DNA of 15,010 bases, taken from Spirochaetaceae bacterium (lineage in GTDB: Bacteria > Spirochaetota > Spirochaetia > SZUA-6 > Fen-1364). Shown piece by piece: positions 14,265-15,010 of the stretch; position 1 is the first letter of the stretch; each line of letters begins with the position of its first letter. The stretch lies in the NCBI GenBank assembly GCA_003141795.1, contig PLNO01000178.1, positions 502 to 15,511 of the forward strand, in the 5' to 3' direction. The notes beneath the pieces are model-generated. The model was not told the DNA's origin. It saw nothing but the letters and a program-made list of their open reading frames with translations, and did no database searches. The position numbers and the translations under genes were made by a program.

Positions 14265-15010
14265 ATGAGACACAGGGCCGGGAAGCAGCAGATCGTTCAC
14301 GGACCATCAAAATCTCATGATACCTTCCGGGAGCGCGCGCAAGAACTTCACCTCCTCCTCGACACTCTTCAACGGGGAATCTTGACCACCGACACTGACG
14401 GCATCACGACCTACGTCAATCAGCGTTTCTGTTCAATGCTCGGATATCATCCGGACGAGATGCTCGGGATATCCGTCTTCGAAATGGTCGACGACTCCCA
14501 TGTCGATACGGCCAGGGCGCATTACCAGCGCGGCCTGAACAGCCATGTCGATGATTTCGAGGTGATTCTGACTCGAAAGGACGGAACCAGAATACCTGCC
14601 GAGTTCGCTTTCAGTGCGATTCTAGACCGATCCGCTACGGTTACGGGCGTCATCGCGGTCGTGACCGACATGAGTGCCAGGAAGAATGCGGACGATGCGT
14701 ACCGGCTCCTCGTTGACAGCTCGGTCCAAGGGTTGGCAATCCTTCAGCAGGGCCGGGTGGTCTTTTGCAACAATGCACTGGCAACGATCTCCGGCTATTC
14801 TTGTGACGAGCTTCGAGGAATGAGCAGCGCGATGGTTGAAGCAGCGGTCCACGTTGACGATCGGGCTCGGGTGCTGTCCGCCATGAAGAGGCGCCTCGCG
14901 GGGAAGGAGATCGAGGCGGATCTGGAATTCCGTTTCATCCACAAAGGCGGGATCCCGCGCTGGGTGGAAACGACATCCATCCGCACCGAATTCAACGGCA
15001 GCCCGGCGCT
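14265..15010 (+). CDS. Multi-PAS sensory protein, N-terminal part (truncated by window edge)
   Basis: 248 residues are visible from ATG 14265 (GGGAGG at 14254-14259, spacing five); the frame runs off the end. After a basic 25-residue lead and a short helix, the first PAS domain spans about residues 28-135. It shows GILTTDTDGITTYVNQRF, MLGYHPDEMLG and a PAC-like end (RKDGTRIPAEFAFS, then GVIAVVTDMSARK). A second PAS domain begins near 146 with LLVDSSVQGLAILQQGRVV, CNNALATISGYSCDELRG and HKGGIPRWVE. No signal peptide or membrane helix is visible, so sensing is probably cytoplasmic. The output module is missing from the window; a histidine kinase or a GGDEF/EAL cyclic-di-GMP enzyme is most likely for this layout. 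The signal is unknown. No neighbour on its strand shares the unit. Confidence 0.85.
   Translation, partial: MRHRAGKQQIVHGPSKSHDTFRERAQELHLLLDTLQRGILTTDTDGITTYVNQRFCSMLGYHPDEMLGISVFEMVDDSHVDTARAHYQRGLNSHVDDFEVILTRKDGTRIPAEFAFSAILDRSATVTGVIAVVTDMSARKNADDAYRLLVDSSVQGLAILQQGRVVFCNNALATISGYSCDELRGMSSAMVEAAVHVDDRARVLSAMKRRLAGKEIEADLEFRFIHKGGIPRWVETTSIRTEFNGSPA

Overview
This GC-rich window reads as a bacterial chromosome segment with two transport and metabolism operons. Partial genes lie at both edges: a metallophosphoesterase lipoprotein on the left and a PAS sensor on the right. The organism is Gram-negative in type, with periplasmic binding proteins, a lipoprotein signal and double-module permeases. 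The mix of an osmoprotectant operon, an ATPase-less sugar ABC operon and a permissive lipobox would suit a high-GC spirochaete. No marker gene settles this, so the taxonomy is a guess.

Left part (1-6121). A truncated lipoprotein gene on the minus strand (1-288) diverges from a four-gene plus-strand cluster at 449-4550. That cluster matches the gene order of E. coli osmF(yehZ)-yehY-yehX-yehW: binding protein, long permease, CBS-type ATPase and short permease. Adjacent genes overlap or nearly touch, so translation is probably coupled. The ATPase gene ends in six tandem 18-bp repeats, each able to fold into a hairpin and each adding a six-residue Ala/Ser/Arg/Gln block. A DHA2-type MFS exporter (4583-6121) follows almost without a gap, with a short perfect hairpin at the junction.

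Middle part (6133-13628). A DeoR-family repressor gene (minus strand) diverges from a six-gene plus-strand operon. The operon encodes an AgaS-type SIS isomerase/deaminase, a KbaZ/GatZ protein, a PfkB sugar kinase, a family-1 sugar-binding protein and two CUT1 permeases. The intergenic region carries three AAACG motifs spaced exactly 10 bp apart, a likely operator. The locus looks like a galactosamine (or related amino sugar/tagatose-type) uptake and catabolic unit. It has no transporter ATPase, no KbaY/GatY catalytic aldolase, no deacetylase and only one kinase. A short route would explain those absences: kinase to the 6-phosphate, AgaS to tagatose-6-phosphate, and the KbaZ homologue as a 4-epimerase to fructose-6-phosphate. 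This is an inference.

Right part (13653-15010). A small two-helix membrane protein of unknown function (minus strand) diverges from the start of a multi-PAS signalling protein, which has a near-consensus promoter (TTGACA-17-GATAAT) and runs off the window end. I see no tRNA, rRNA, CRISPR array, insertion sequence or prophage gene. No stretch longer than 300 bases lacks a gene.
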